DNA from: Owenia fusiformis
Lineage: Eukaryota; Annelida; Polychaeta; Sabellida; Oweniidae
Length of the DNA stretch: 64,000 nucleotides
Direction: 5' to 3'
NCBI GenBank assembly: GCA_903813345.2
Contig: CAIIXF020000012.1
Coordinates: forward strand, 4,941,318 to 5,005,317
The first letter of the stretch is position 1, and the number at the start of each line of letters is the position of its first letter. The position numbers and the translations under genes were made by a program. This document shows, piece after piece, positions 32,493 to 45,113 of the stretch. A model generated the notes under the pieces. That model had not been told where the DNA came from. It saw only the letters and a program-made list of their open reading frames with translations, and did no database searches.

Positions 32493-35400
32493 GTATGACA
32501 GGCAAATCCTCGGTCACATCACAAATTTGTATAAAACAAAAGACACTGTGAAATACGTTGATTTTGTATAAGCTCATTACGATGGTAACTTCTGCGTATT
32601 GTTATTTGCGCTATGAAATGATGTAACATATTATTATACGGTCTGCTATAGATAGTGGAGAGGTTAAGCTAACGATGTTTTTCACAACGTAATCGTGAAC
32701 GCAAAGTACAAAAATTAACAAAGGAATGTATCGAGCGCTCATAGTTTTATGCGCGCTTAGTCTACTTTAGATACTCTTTCAGCTTCAGAGTTTCGGGTTT
32801 AGAACGTGAGATTTGAATATTTGACGTTGGGTCAACGGGAACCATTTTACTCGTGTCTTTTGAACACTATGGTGTCAATTTTGATTTCGATGCACAGTTG
32901 AATTCTTGCTGAACACGATGATGTATGTCATGCATGATTTAGCGCCAAAAATCTTACGAAACGAGCTCGTTTAAAATATGTATTAGAAAACCAGCTATAA
33001 AACCGCATCAATGACATATTCAAACATGACCGTGCTCTATTCGAATTTCTCAACCAATCAGAATGCAGCATAGCCAATATAGAACGTTCTCTAATTCTCC
33101 ATAGATGCACGACCATGCTCTATTCAATCTGCAATTTGCATTGTTTTGAGTGACGTCACATCTCAGCTGCACATCTGGGGCTCTGTCCGGGGATAGCTGT
33201 TCTTTTTTACTCCCTCCGTAACTACTGTAACTATTTTATCAACACCCCAATGTTTGCATACACCGTATAAAATCTAAAACGGGGAGTAAAATAGAACAGC
33301 CCAAACAAATTCTAAAATTTTTCCGGCCGACTTCAGAATCTTGACAGCATGCGTATTCTTCCTTCATGCCAGTTGCACAGACACGGCTTTTACTAATTTT
33401 TATGTTTGAATCGGAATAAATAATGATAGGCCATTCAATATGGTGAAATTCAGCACTCGTTGGACAGAATGTTAGTACAAATGCACTCTCCTTCGGTTCG
33501 TGCTTTGTACAACATTCTGTCCAACTCGTGCTGAATTTCACCATATTGAATGGCCTATCATTATTTATTCCTTAACTATAGAATCATTACACGCTATGGT
33601 GTAGTCTAAACAAACACTGGATTTGAACGGCTATTTATATGAGAAGGCTACATGACTTTGTAAATGGTAGGGTGATACGTACAGGTTCAGTTTCGATTAT
33701 ATATGCAAAGCTTATCCTCTCCAGTGATAAAATCAGACCTGTTTATCAACTTCTCTGACATCTACCTCATATAGTTTATTAATCCATTGTTTTTGCTTAT
33801 TGTTTTATTGTTAATTTATATGTGTATCAATGTAAAACATCAACTTAAACCAACTTTTGAACATGACATTAGAGAGATTCAACTCATTTAATGCTTATCA
33901 TTCCTTTATGAAGGGCGTTTGATTACGTCATCATATATTGTGCAGCTCTATACGTCCATTACATCATTGATGGGTGTGATGTTCTTATAAATCGTCGTCT
34001 ATACCCGGGGCTTAGTTGTGTACCAAACGAAACGAGAAACAACACTACATCCGGGGCTTTGTTTGGTCTTCGTTAGTACTAGTCGCAAGATCCTGGGGAA
34101 CTCCCTGTAACACCCGATTACTATCAACAAATTACAAAAGTAACAACACGTAAAAACAAATTGTGCTTTTAAGATATTGTAAGTGTGTTGAAGTATTAGG
34201 ATTCTATATACCGTTAGAAACCTTGGAATACAAGCTTTACAGGAACTCTATGTATTATGTGTTCCGCGTCGTGTATTCCTTATATGGAACGCTTGAACAT
34301 GATGCATATCTTGACGACGAATTAACGCATTACATCAGTATATGATAACAGAATATTTCATTGTCACTCCGTCTTTAATAAGTAGTAAAGTGAATATATA
34401 GCCAAAATAGTATATTGTTGAAAATAAGATATAAACATTCAGCAGGAATTCCACGACGTAATTTCAATTATTCTTTCGTGCCAAATCGCGTAGTAATCTA
34501 TGGTGATCAAGTGTTTTGGATATCATTTATGACGTCATAACACGACTGATAACAACAGGACGATCTTAACAAAAGGCTGACAAAGAATCTCCTTTACGTC
34601 GTAAAATAGGGAACGTATATTTTTGTACCACTTTTTATTTTTAAAGTATGGTGCTTTACTAATTATTAATCTTATTGAAAATTCACAGGCATCAATTTGG
34701 CAAGGACAATATTTTTAAAATCAAGTCGAATTTTAAAAATATTATATCTAAATCAATTAAAATACCCCTCAAAATAGACTATGCGCAAAAATTAATGTAA
34801 AAATGTGCTCTTGTACATTCTTGTACCACTTTTTGTATCTGGCTTTACGCAGGGTAAAAGCCCATAAGTATATATTTTGAGGAGATATTCTTTAATTTCG
34901 CCAAGACAATATTGTCCATATCAAAAATCTTTTTATTTTGTCTAGTAATAAAAAAGTTAGAAGCAGTTAACTTACCATATGTGTTTTACGCCAAAAAATC
35001 TTACACTTTCCCCGAAGAAATCTAATGCGGTCTATACAAAATATTTGAATTGTAACCGTCAATGTGTTATGACGTCATACTTTTACATGGTCCAGTGAAT
35101 GTAGGAGCAAATTTTGGAGCATTTTGATCAACGTTTTACCGAAATATTCATGATTTAAGGTATTTTTACAAGGAATTACGTTACATAATTACAACGTTAA
35201 TTTACAGTTTCCTCGCATACAAAACCGTAGAACGCTGCGTTATGCTAGATTTCTAATACATCTTAATGCTATAGTCAAAAAGATGAGTGGTTACCCTTCA
35301 AAATGATATATGATAGGTTATGTAACTCTAATGTACAGCGAAATGGTAAAAGGATGAATATTAAAAATTGCGTAAAATAAGCGATTTCCCCAGGATCTTG

Positions 35401-38400
35401 CGACGAGTATCGACAATGGTGTATAGAGGGGTAGGTTTTCTCAGAACTAGGTACCTTTTCTGTACCGTTTTGCGGTTATTTGCTCTATGGCATTGCAATC
35501 CGTTCACATCATTAGCTGCATAATTGATTAACTTAAATATATGATATGTAAATAAGGGTTAATACGGACAGAATAAAAAGGGAAATGTACTTGAAGTGGC
35601 GATTGTGTTTTCTGTCAGTCAGTCAGACACATCGTCAGAATGAATTTCAAGTTTTCCTACCCCTATCATATTTATTGGCTAATTCAAATCGGATGCGGTA
35701 AAAAACCAAACGCCAATTTGCGAAAGTTCCGGGTATTACGTTCGCCCTTGCTATACGTAAGAATATCGCACTTATTGACGTACAGAGCTGCGCAATAAAT
35801 GATGACGCAATAAAACGGTTCATAAGTTACGGGAATAATAAACATGCAATTCGTTAGTTGCGAAATCTCTCTATTCGTGATTTCATGTTACTCATTGGTA
35901 ATAAAAGGGACCATTCACTTTGATCGACCATTTATCGGGGCTAGCGCTACAACTGATGCATGAATAACAAAGAGTTGAATATGAAGATCATGTCCTCTAA
36001 AATGGCTCACCACCAATTTAATTTATTTGAGAACTGGTTTTACCATAGGACTATATTATTTATTGATCAATTACTTAAAGAGGACTGCTATGAGAATGAT
36101 GAAAATGGATCCAAAAAATGGGACAGCTACATGGCTTGCCTTGGAGGAGGCCAGGGTATCACTTTTAACAACTGAAGGTGGCCGGAGTGAGTGCATAAAG
36201 GTAAGGAATAATATAAGTATACTTTTAAAGGTAGAACCTCAATGTGTAATGCGCAGTCAGATCGTGCATTTCTAATGCCAAAAACGAAGACTGACGAATG
36301 AAACATCGATATTTGTTGATTTAAAAAAACTTAAAGTCTCCGATAAATCGGACTACGTATACCGCCGTGTTTACATTAGGGGATTAGAAGAGTTCACTTT
36401 TATTTAGGTATGCAAGCAATATCAATCTTAGGCCTTCATGCATGTACTCGTGTGTACAATCAGCATGCCCTTCAATATTATATAATCCAGGCTATTCAAG
36501 TACTACATAATGTACACTATTTATGTGTGTACTACATACGATTCCCTGGGAAACAAAACACAAATACTTTTTTATATGTTCAAAATGAGCCATTTGATTG
36601 ATGCATACACTTAATAGGTCATTAATAACATCTACAAAGTATATCTAATAGTAATTTTCAATTTCAATGGTGAAACTTGCCTGTTTACAATTATACGAGA
36701 AATCAACATGGGACGAAGATTGTTCACCTTCCTGACTTATGCCTGGGTCACATAGCCGCCGGGCGCCGGTCGATGAGTAGTCATCGGCCGACTTATAAAT
36801 CGACCGGGCGCCGGTGACTTTTCACCGATGTCTTGATCTAATCGTGAGTATGGTCACATTAGTACAGGCATCGTACGGCGCCCGCAATCAATTGAATCTG
36901 AAAGACATCGCACGGGTATCGCAAGGCTATCGACCGATGGCCGTACGGGACCCGCCAGGACATCGGTCGATTTACAGGCCTCTAGATTTATACTTAATCC
37001 CTGTATTACCCAGTATGACTGTTCCACATGGCGTGAATGCAACATTTGAAAACGAAATACTTCGATAAACAGGACTTCCAGGATAATAATGTTTTCATGC
37101 AATAAAAATCAGAAAAAGAAGTTCCTCTTTTGAGTAAATAGGTTCAATATTTAGAAAAAATGTTGACATGGGGTCCCTATTCATCATTTTTCGAATTGTT
37201 TGATTGATATTTTTATCATCATGGGTACTTCAATTAAAAGAAAACATATTGTTTTAATAAAAACACTCTATTTGTGCCCAGAAGGTACTCATGGTGCTAT
37301 TAGCAAAATTCCCTATTTCTCCATCTTTCTTTCGTCTGTTCTTGTAAAGAGAATTAGTTTGGTCATAAAAAATATGGCTTCAAAGAAATTGGCATATTTC
37401 TTCTGTTTCAAGTGGAGTACCCGCTTCCCTATAGACACATCTAAATCTTCATCATCCACCATCTCAGTAGCATTGTTATTGTCTTTTTCCACCTGTCTTC
37501 CCAAGGCCTTCCTCATATATGGCCCATTGGCCTCATCCCCTCTATCCTTAGCCTTTGGCATATTACGTTGTAATTGAGACGTAATTAATCGTAGTGAAAT
37601 TGTGACCCTTGAAATTACTGTACTCACAAAAACATTCCGAAGGTTTTTAAAATAAATGATTTGTAATGGTATATGCATGAGTGAATATACGCATAAAAAT
37701 GTAACACTCTATTCAATGTGTATGACAGACATACACGATTAATGTCAATATAAGAACGACTAGATCAACCCACCCACCCAGCCATTCAAATGCGTCGGAA
37801 TTTTTGTTTTCGTTTGAAGATTTGATATTTAAAAATAGTGTGTAGCTTTGGGTATTTGGGAATGTAGAATATAAAAAACGAATATATTCGTCAGAATATA
37901 TCAAGATTGCGACAAACGTGTATTGACTTAACATGAGAATATGCACATTTGACTTAACATTGGGTATCGTCATATCCCTCTTGATCTTAATATGTTAATA
38001 AGTGTTAAAAATAAAACAAAATGTTGAATTTACGAATTTTCGATGTATTCATACATATTCATCAGGTAATGAATGTATGAATACATCGAAAATTCGTAAA
38101 TCTCACATTTCCTTTTGATCTTAATACTATTTTTTAAATATACCACACAAAATCTAAACAAATGGTAGGGGTTATTCACTACATATCAAGTTTAAGTGGA
38201 ATCCATTAAGACATATATTTGATCTTTGACTTCTATTGCCAAACCCATTTACTCATATAGCATATTTTTATTTAACTCTAATGTAGAATTCTATCTCAAG
38301 CATGCATACTGTCTAATGTGGAGTGATTCCGATGAATAGTTTCTTAGACATAACAGTTCATGCAATTCTGAAACCATATATTTTCACATACAACCACCCT

Positions 38401-39983
38401 CCCACTTTCAAATAAACTGAGGAGAGAAGCAAAGTCAAACAACTGATCATGGAGAGTGACACAAAATATATTATTTATGAAATTAAACTACGTTCTCCTG
38501 TTTTATGTGAACAAACAATTAACTAAAAATACTAAGAATACTATCAATTAGATGTTGTTTCTGCATTTGATTAAACTGATATTTACAGTTTTAGTTTTAG
38601 TTGAATATTTATTATAGTGTCCCAGGCTATACATGGTGAAGACATTATAAGTTATTGAATGATTTGAAGTGCAATACAGGATATATTCTGCTCGAGAAAT
38701 TCCGTATTGGAACGAGACGTAGTCGAGTGCCAATACAGAATATCGAGACAGAATATATCCTGTATTGAACTTCAAATCATTCAATAACGTTTTTATCGTG
38801 TGATCCTCTGTATTGCTACTGAGATTGTCCTCTCCGTACCAATATTTTCTGTATTGCGACGGAGTTGATCAACGGGGACAATCCCAGTAGCAATACAGAT
38901 TGGTACAGCACAAGAACTGACCAATCAGAAGGCTTCGTTTTACAGATCATACGATAAATACATTATTTACAAGAAAGTCAACAGCCCCCAGCCGTCTCCG
39001 GCCTTTGAGACACTTTTAGTATCAAAGTATTAATTAAATGTATTTGCTGAAAAGTAATTGGAAATGATTTATTTACAACACGTTAAACAATTACATGATA
39101 AATGACAAATAATTTCAGGTGGTTGTGGCAGTTATGCTACTTTTCCCAATTTTCCCCATTTCAGCAGAACTTATTCATATTTTGTAACAATTCCTAAGAT
39201 ATTACCAAGGTATATATGTTCATTGATTGAATAAACATTATTGAGGTGCAACGTTGTGTAGTTTTTTCTATAAATTGGCATTAGAATTATGTAATCCCTC
39301 TAGCAAGGGAATTGACTGCGTTATTAAAGTATATAAGCATTCTCGTTACAAGTCCAGGTGGCTATAAATAATATATGTTCAAAATGATGTGAACATGAAA
39401 AATTACGTTAAAACGTCAGGTGGATTTGCCAATTTTACCCCTGTTAAAATACCACATTTTTGTCAACACCAATGTGTTTACAAGGTAAACTATAGAGAGA
39501 ACGTGCCACAACACATCAAATTCACATTTCACAACTTGGACTGTCATATAAACGATATGTTCATTTGTATAGAATCTCTCTGAAATTCATATCTTAATAT
39601 TAGAAATACATGTCTTAAAATAGTTAATTGTGCTTACGAGATCAGCTAGGGATAAAACTTGTTATACTTGATTTCAGGCTGTCGTAATTCTCGTTACCGA
39701 TGAGGTTTCGAATCCGCATTCAATGTCAAAAGAAACAATTAAGCAAGCCGAGCTATTGAAAAAGAGTTCGAGTTACGAACCGGGAATTGGTGCACCAACT
39801 GTCATTCTTGTAGAACTTCCAAAGGAAAAAGAAAAAGTTGGCCTAGCTGGCCTAGTTGAACGCACATTGACGGAAAGAGAATTTGCAGCGATACCATCAA
39901 AGCCAGAGTATCGTTTCAAACCCGGAACTTTCGATGACCTCGAAAAAAGCGTAATTCCTTTACCCAGATGCCAGGATTTATGA
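32281..39983 (+). CDS. VWA-domain protein gene, copy B (5' end not found)
   Basis: Exons 32281-32492, 36081-36200 and 39678-39983 have the same lengths, borders and phases as copy A, and the frame is intact through all three. The product is a VWA domain with complete MIDAS residues and the same PRCQDL end. Against copy A there are five base changes that alter amino acids (Leu to Arg; Thr to Glu by two changes; Glu to Lys; Ile to Leu) and about four silent ones, so the copies are not under obviously strong constraint since they split. No upstream exon with a phase-1 donor was found. Intron 1 carries a private transposon insertion. Confidence 0.8.
32657..33722. mobile_element. 1.07-kb TIR element present only in copy B
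   Basis: GGAGAGGTTAAGCT at the left and AGCTTATCCTCTCC at the right are inverted ends, and the empty site in copy A (GATAGTGATAAAA near 7715-7740) shows the insertion directly. The duplicated target is AGT or AGTG. The ends match the 1.6-kb family for about 13 bp. The interior holds a long hairpin (33414-33570) and no transposase. Confidence 0.85.
33414..33570. repeat. Long hairpin, arms about 70 bp
   Basis: Left arm 33414-33484 and right arm 33498-33570 are near-perfect reverse complements (landmark AGGCCATTCAATATGGTG) with only small mismatches. Minus-strand open frames here are shadows. Confidence 0.88.
36081..36200 (+). CDS. VWA gene B, middle exon
   Basis: These 120 nt in phase 0 have a protein identical to copy A with two silent changes. 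The weak acceptor TTAAAG and strong donor AAG|GTAAGG are both conserved. Confidence 0.75.
36740..37788. repeat. Filler present only in copy B, with a GC-rich hairpin element
   Basis: From 36740 to about 37070 lie imperfect palindromes built on TCGACCGGGCGCCGG and related words, opening with ATGCCTGGGTCACAT; similar hairpins occur at 48365-48507 and 52420-52500. The rest, to 37788, is AT-rich and contains the unassigned frame at 37313-37561. Confidence 0.6.
37313..37561 (-). other. Unassigned ATG-initiated open frame
   Basis: This is 82 codons, starting MPKAKDRGDEANG, with an acidic patch (EMVDDEDLDVSIG) and a basic-hydrophobic end. It exists only in the copy B filler, so it is more likely a fragment of an inserted element than a host gene. 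No family was recognised. Confidence 0.2.
38028..38101. repeat. Perfect hairpin, 29-bp arms (copy B)
   Basis: This is the same palindrome as 12424-12497. Arms 38028-38056 and 38073-38101 are exact complements, so both arms stayed intact in both copies. Confidence 0.9.
38642..38957. repeat. Double-hairpin unit, single copy
   Basis: This corresponds to 13041-13664 in copy A, where the unit is doubled. The sequence is closest to unit 2 of copy A (for example GGAACGAGACGTAGTCG). Confidence 0.85.
39120..39582 (+). pseudogene. CUB-like exon relics (copy B)
   Basis: These are counterparts of 13829-14357. The reading HIKFTFHNLDCHIND is kept, but a TGA replaces the TGG codon of copy A at about 39581-39583. 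This supports the view that no protein is made beyond this point from this frame. Confidence 0.3.
39678..39983 (+). CDS. VWA gene B, last exon
   Basis: These 306 nt run from a TTTCAG acceptor to TGA. VTDEVS is conserved. It holds most of the replacements between the copies (MSKETIKQ here, MSKTTIEQ in A; Leu for Ile in VGLAGL). A 1.6-kb TIR element follows 11 bases after the stop, as in copy A. Confidence 0.86.
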   Translation, partial: AVVILVTDEVSNPHSMSKETIKQAELLKKSSSYEPGIGAPTVILVELPKEKEKVGLAGLVERTLTEREFAAIPSKPEYRFKPGTFDDLEKSVIPLPRCQDL

Positions 39984-39993
39984 GCAGACACTA

Positions 39994-41593
39994 GAGAGGT
40001 TAAGCTACACGTATTTAACAAAACTTGAACGTGAACTTCAATGCGCGCGCAGATAAATGACGTCAGATTTGTTTATTTCCTGTGGGCCAGCGTGAAGTTT
40101 ACAGGTTTTTACATGAAATTATCATATTCGTGCAATTTACAGACGCGTATTCAACAAAGCATGAACGTGTACTTCTATGCGTGCGCAGGAAAATGACGTC
40201 AGATTAGTCTTCTTTCTTCAGGTAAGCGTGAAAGTTCCAGGTTTTTACGTGTAGATGAGTGATTACACATCGCTCATTACGTGATTGATTTTAGCTATGT
40301 TCTAGGATGGCCCTGGAGCCCATATTTGACACAGACAATCTTGCTTGTTATATTGGTAAACCCCAATCCTTAATTGGAAATAAGAATAAATTTTAATTGG
40401 TAAATGACAACTTCAAATGTGATCGCTTGTTCATTCCGTACAATATAAATTAGCAAGATCAATTTGATGCCCGGGGCTTAGTACAATATGTAAACTAAAC
40501 GAAATGAAATGACAACCAGGGCAAGAAAGGATCTAGTGTGCTATGATCTCCCCATGAACAAAAATAAATTCATCTGATTTTTCAAAAAATATATACTGCT
40601 TTTATTATTTCATTTATATATACACTAGAATTCAGCACTGTATTGATGAATGGGCCACATATTAGGACCAATATTCAATCATAAAGTGTACAGGGGTTGA
40701 GATGCCAAACCATGAAGCCTTTTTGTGTCTGCCAAAATCCATTTGCATCCTACACATCCCTACATCTTATCCAAATATGATATTCATTAATGAAACATAA
40801 CAGTATAATCTTTGTATTTACAAAGTTGTATGGGATTTCGTAAGTGTAAAAGTTGCTTTTGAAGCATTTTTCTATAGCCATTTTGTAGGAAAAAATGATG
40901 AAAAATGATGAAAAAATGTATTATCTTTTAATTTGAAGTTTGACCTGAATCGATTGCAAACTTTATATTTGCACATCTGATGTGATATACCATTTGTGTC
41001 ATATTGTGAAATTATTTAATTTGCAATTAATTCAGGTCATAGTGTATTTTTGGGAAACTCAATAGAAACCAATGGCCTCCATCGGAATCTGATGGTATCA
41101 ACATGTTAAGTCAATAGAACACATCCAATGCCAAGTCAATATACCCTTGTAGAACTTAATGACCTCAACCTCAGCCAATGTGGGTCTAAACGCTTAAATA
41201 TTTTTCAAAGTATTATGTGACATTGTATTCTTTATAATATACAGTTAAAAATGAATCATTTTATTCATGGGGAAATCATAATGGAAAGTGCACTAGACCC
41301 TTATTGTGGTTGAATATGAAATAAATAAAAAATAAAAAACAAAATGTTTTATTGCGACAAGATTCGAACCCAGGCCTAACGGACAAACGTGAAGTGCTAG
41401 ATTGCCGAAGTGCTATCCATTACACCATAGAGGCATGACCTTTAGACACAGTCGCCACATAAATATAGCTCCACGTCCACTGACATGGTTTCAGACGTGT
41501 AGCTTAACTGAAAATTTTCTTTAACGTGTACTTGAGCGTGGACTTACGCGTTCAGGTTCACGGTTTGCATTTATACGTGTAGCTTAACCTCTC
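39994..41593. mobile_element. 1.6-kb TIR element, copy 3
   Basis: This is the copy-B counterpart of element copy 1 at the identical site after the VWA stop codon, with perfect 18-bp ends and TA flanks. It was therefore present before the segment was doubled. Confidence 0.88.
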
Positions 41594-42174
41594 TATTTAT
41601 GATACATAAACTTTATCTTATAAAAAAAGTAAGCTCCGTTTTTGATTTTTGAATCGAGATTTCCGACGGGGAGACGACCCCTTAGCCTTAACAGATATTA
41701 ATCCAAACGATTTTAAATAGAACTAGAAAATATAACTCTTTTTGACATGATGTATAACGATTTATCGCTTTTCTGATTGTGTTCGAATCATTTGAATTCG
41801 CATATTGGCGAATCTTGACGAAGAAATGGAGACTTATAAATATATAATTTTTGTTTCTGGTTTCTCGTTATCATTCAGCTCTGGTAAAACGATTCAGACA
41901 AATTCATAATCGCCATGGTATCAAATTCAGTGTTCTGAAAAATAATTTTCTTTTTACATAGTTATCATCTTACAGATTGGAGTGAAGTTTATTTCCATTA
42001 GTGCCAGAGTAACTTATTTTCAAGTTATAGCTTGGTTATTTCTGCGACTCGTGTTTATTTAGAGTTGTAAATTGGCAAAATAAATCATCACGTTGCTAAC
42101 AATATTACAAGCACCGTACAGAATCCGAGAATGATATGGTTTTGATTGAGTACGAAGGAAGGCACTGTACTAGT

Positions 42175-42984
42175 TACGCACATTTCTACTTATGCATTTT
42201 TGTATATCTGATCAGACACATTTCTAGTTGCGCATTTTTGTATGGATCTGATCAGATACATTTCTAGTTATACATTTCTGTATGGATCTGATCAGATACA
42301 TTTCTAGTTACGCATTTCTGTATGGATATGATCAGATACATTTCTAGTTATGCATTTATGTATGGATCTGATCAGATACATTTCTAGTTATGCATTTATG
42401 TATGGATCTGATCAGATACATTTCTAGTTATGCATTTCTGTATAGATCTCATCAGATACATTTCTAGTTACGCATTTATGTATGGATCTGATCAGATACA
42501 TTTCTAGTTAAACATTTCTGTATAGATCTCATCAGATACATTTCCAGTTATGCATTTATGTATGGATCTGATCAGATACATTTCTACTTATGCATTTCTG
42601 TATAGATCTCATCAGATACATTTCTGCTTATGCATTTCTGTATAGATCTCATCAGATACATTTCTAGTTATGCATTTCTGTATGGATCTGATCAGATACA
42701 TTGCTAGTTATGCATTTCTATATGGATCTGATCAGATACATTTCTAGTTATGCATTTATGTATGGATCTGATCAGATACATTTTTAGTCATGCATTTCTG
42801 TATAGATCTCATCAGATACATTTCTAGTTATGCATTTCTGTATGGATCTGATCAGACACATTTCTAGTTATGCATTTCTGTATAGATCTCATCAGATACA
42901 TTTCTAGTTATGCATTTATGTATGGATCTCATCAGATACATTTCTAGTTATGCATTTCTGTATAGATCTGATCAGATACATTTA
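42175..42984. repeat. 40-bp minisatellite, about 20 units
   Basis: It has the same unit as 16883-17330 but nearly twice as many repeats. Variant units (GATCTCATCAG, CATTTCTGCTTATG) cluster in the extra part. Confidence 0.95.
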
Positions 42985-45113
42985 ATTACCCTAACCTTAG
43001 TTCATCCAGTAGTACGTTTTTACTGCAAAGTAGTGTTTTTATATGCAGCTTAATAGCATAAAATATGTTGAATGAAGCATATGGTGTGGATTAGTCGTGT
43101 GACACACAAACTGACCAATACATGAGGGTATTAGCTACTTTTCACATAAACCAAAGGAGGACAGTGCTTTTATTTCAACTAGGAGCTTACCTCCACACGA
43201 CTGATCATGTGACCATGGTGGTGGTCCCCTTTAAACATGAATAATGTTATTTTGAAAACAATCTTTTTACAAATATAAACTTAACTTGTGAGGGAAGTGG
43301 ACACTATTTAGGCCTACATACATCATCGGTATAACATCTATTTAGTCGTTTCCCTCCAGATTTTTTCAACACCTACAAAAGGATCGATGACTCTAATTGG
43401 TGTAATATAATACCATTACATGTATATTACACGTAGGTTTTGTTTTTATTTTTCAAACGTTGCCTTTTGTTTTTTATCATGATATATACCGAACGCACAT
43501 ATCACACAGGCAAAATCGTTTGCATTATATTTCTGATTCATTTTCAACTCAATGTAACCCTTTGAAATGAGGCAATACCCTAGCTACAGTTAGCCTTGTA
43601 TAATATGCCTAAATATAGAGTTCAGTGAGCGATCAATGTATCCCCATAATCCTAGGATGAAGTTGTCAACTGTGATTTACGAACTATTTTGTTATTAGCT
43701 AGATACCCCAATCAATAGTACATTACCAACTGACTACATTTTCCAGTATTTCAGTTTTTATCCAGAGCAATTGTGATTGAATGATTGCTTGCATGCATGC
43801 CACGTTTATATTTTAGCTCCATTGATTTTTACATAGTGCAACTTTTTTCAAGTTCTATAGTTAATTGGACTTTGAGTATTAATTGTATGTGGAGTTTCGA
43901 GAAGTTGCTCATCAGATGCATGGTGATATTGATTATATAATTATATGAATGGAGGAATCTGTTTGTCTTTCTTTTTCAATGTTGCCCATTGTGCTTTGCT
44001 ACAAGCTCTACATAAAGCTGCTCTACATGAAAATGAGTTTTCAAAATTGTAAACGTACGGTTAAAGGAACGAACAGTCTCATGCTTGATAGATGAAGAAC
44101 AGAAACTGATATATAAAAATTCCCAATTATGTTCTGGTAAGAAAATATTTTCTATCTGGACGTAACTCGTAAATAGAATGGTTCACTAGTAGAAACATCT
44201 GGCAAAATTCGCTTCACAAATAGCGAATGTTTTCCATTAAAGGGTAATTATAGACAAATCTCCATCAGACAGAATGATCAGAAGATGTTAAATACAATCC
44301 TGGGATCTGGTGCGATAAGGTAAATCTCCCATTTTGACCCAGACGCTGATTTATTAAAGCATCGTGTAAATGGCTATGATCCAATGCCAGCTGATAAGGA
44401 CTTCAGCAGTCTTAAATCGCATCACTGATCGTGCCCTGCGACCCATATTTCCCGAAATCATACCGTATAATTGGAATTATTTTTCTCTTCATCCAAAGGT
44501 TCGTACCTTTAATGCTTCTCTTATATATATATATTTTTTTTTATCAAAGATGGTCTCCATACCCTGCTAGGGTTTGGGAATTACTCAAATCTGGGAGCAT
44601 GTCAGTTTTCGTGGGAGTAGCCTAAAATGGAAGCTATACATTATTTTATGATTAATGCACTACTCAAGCTAGGAAACGATGAAGCAAGAATTACGGAGTT
44701 CACAATTTTCATAACATGATTTCAGGAAAACTAACTTGCATGCTATTTACCCTCTGATTGCCAATCAGGTAACACCTTATGATCGGTTGATACCCTGGAA
44801 TGGCAGATTTAACATTCCTTGAGTCAGAGGTGATACAATTATACCAGTATACCAGAATGATGCCAGATCGCATAGCTCTCCCTCGGCATTAAACAGAAAT
44901 CAAAGGGATCGTGTACAAGCTCTTAATAGAAGAAACTCAAAAAACTGATTTATGCATTGTAAACGTTCGAAAATTTACCTAATTGGAGAAATCATTATTA
45001 ATCTCAGTCAAAATATTTTTCAGAGGCAAGGGAGCCCAGTTTAATTTTTCAGCTCTCCTCGCGATACTATTTTTGTAATGATCGCATTGACAGAACGTTT
45101 TGAATAGATACTA

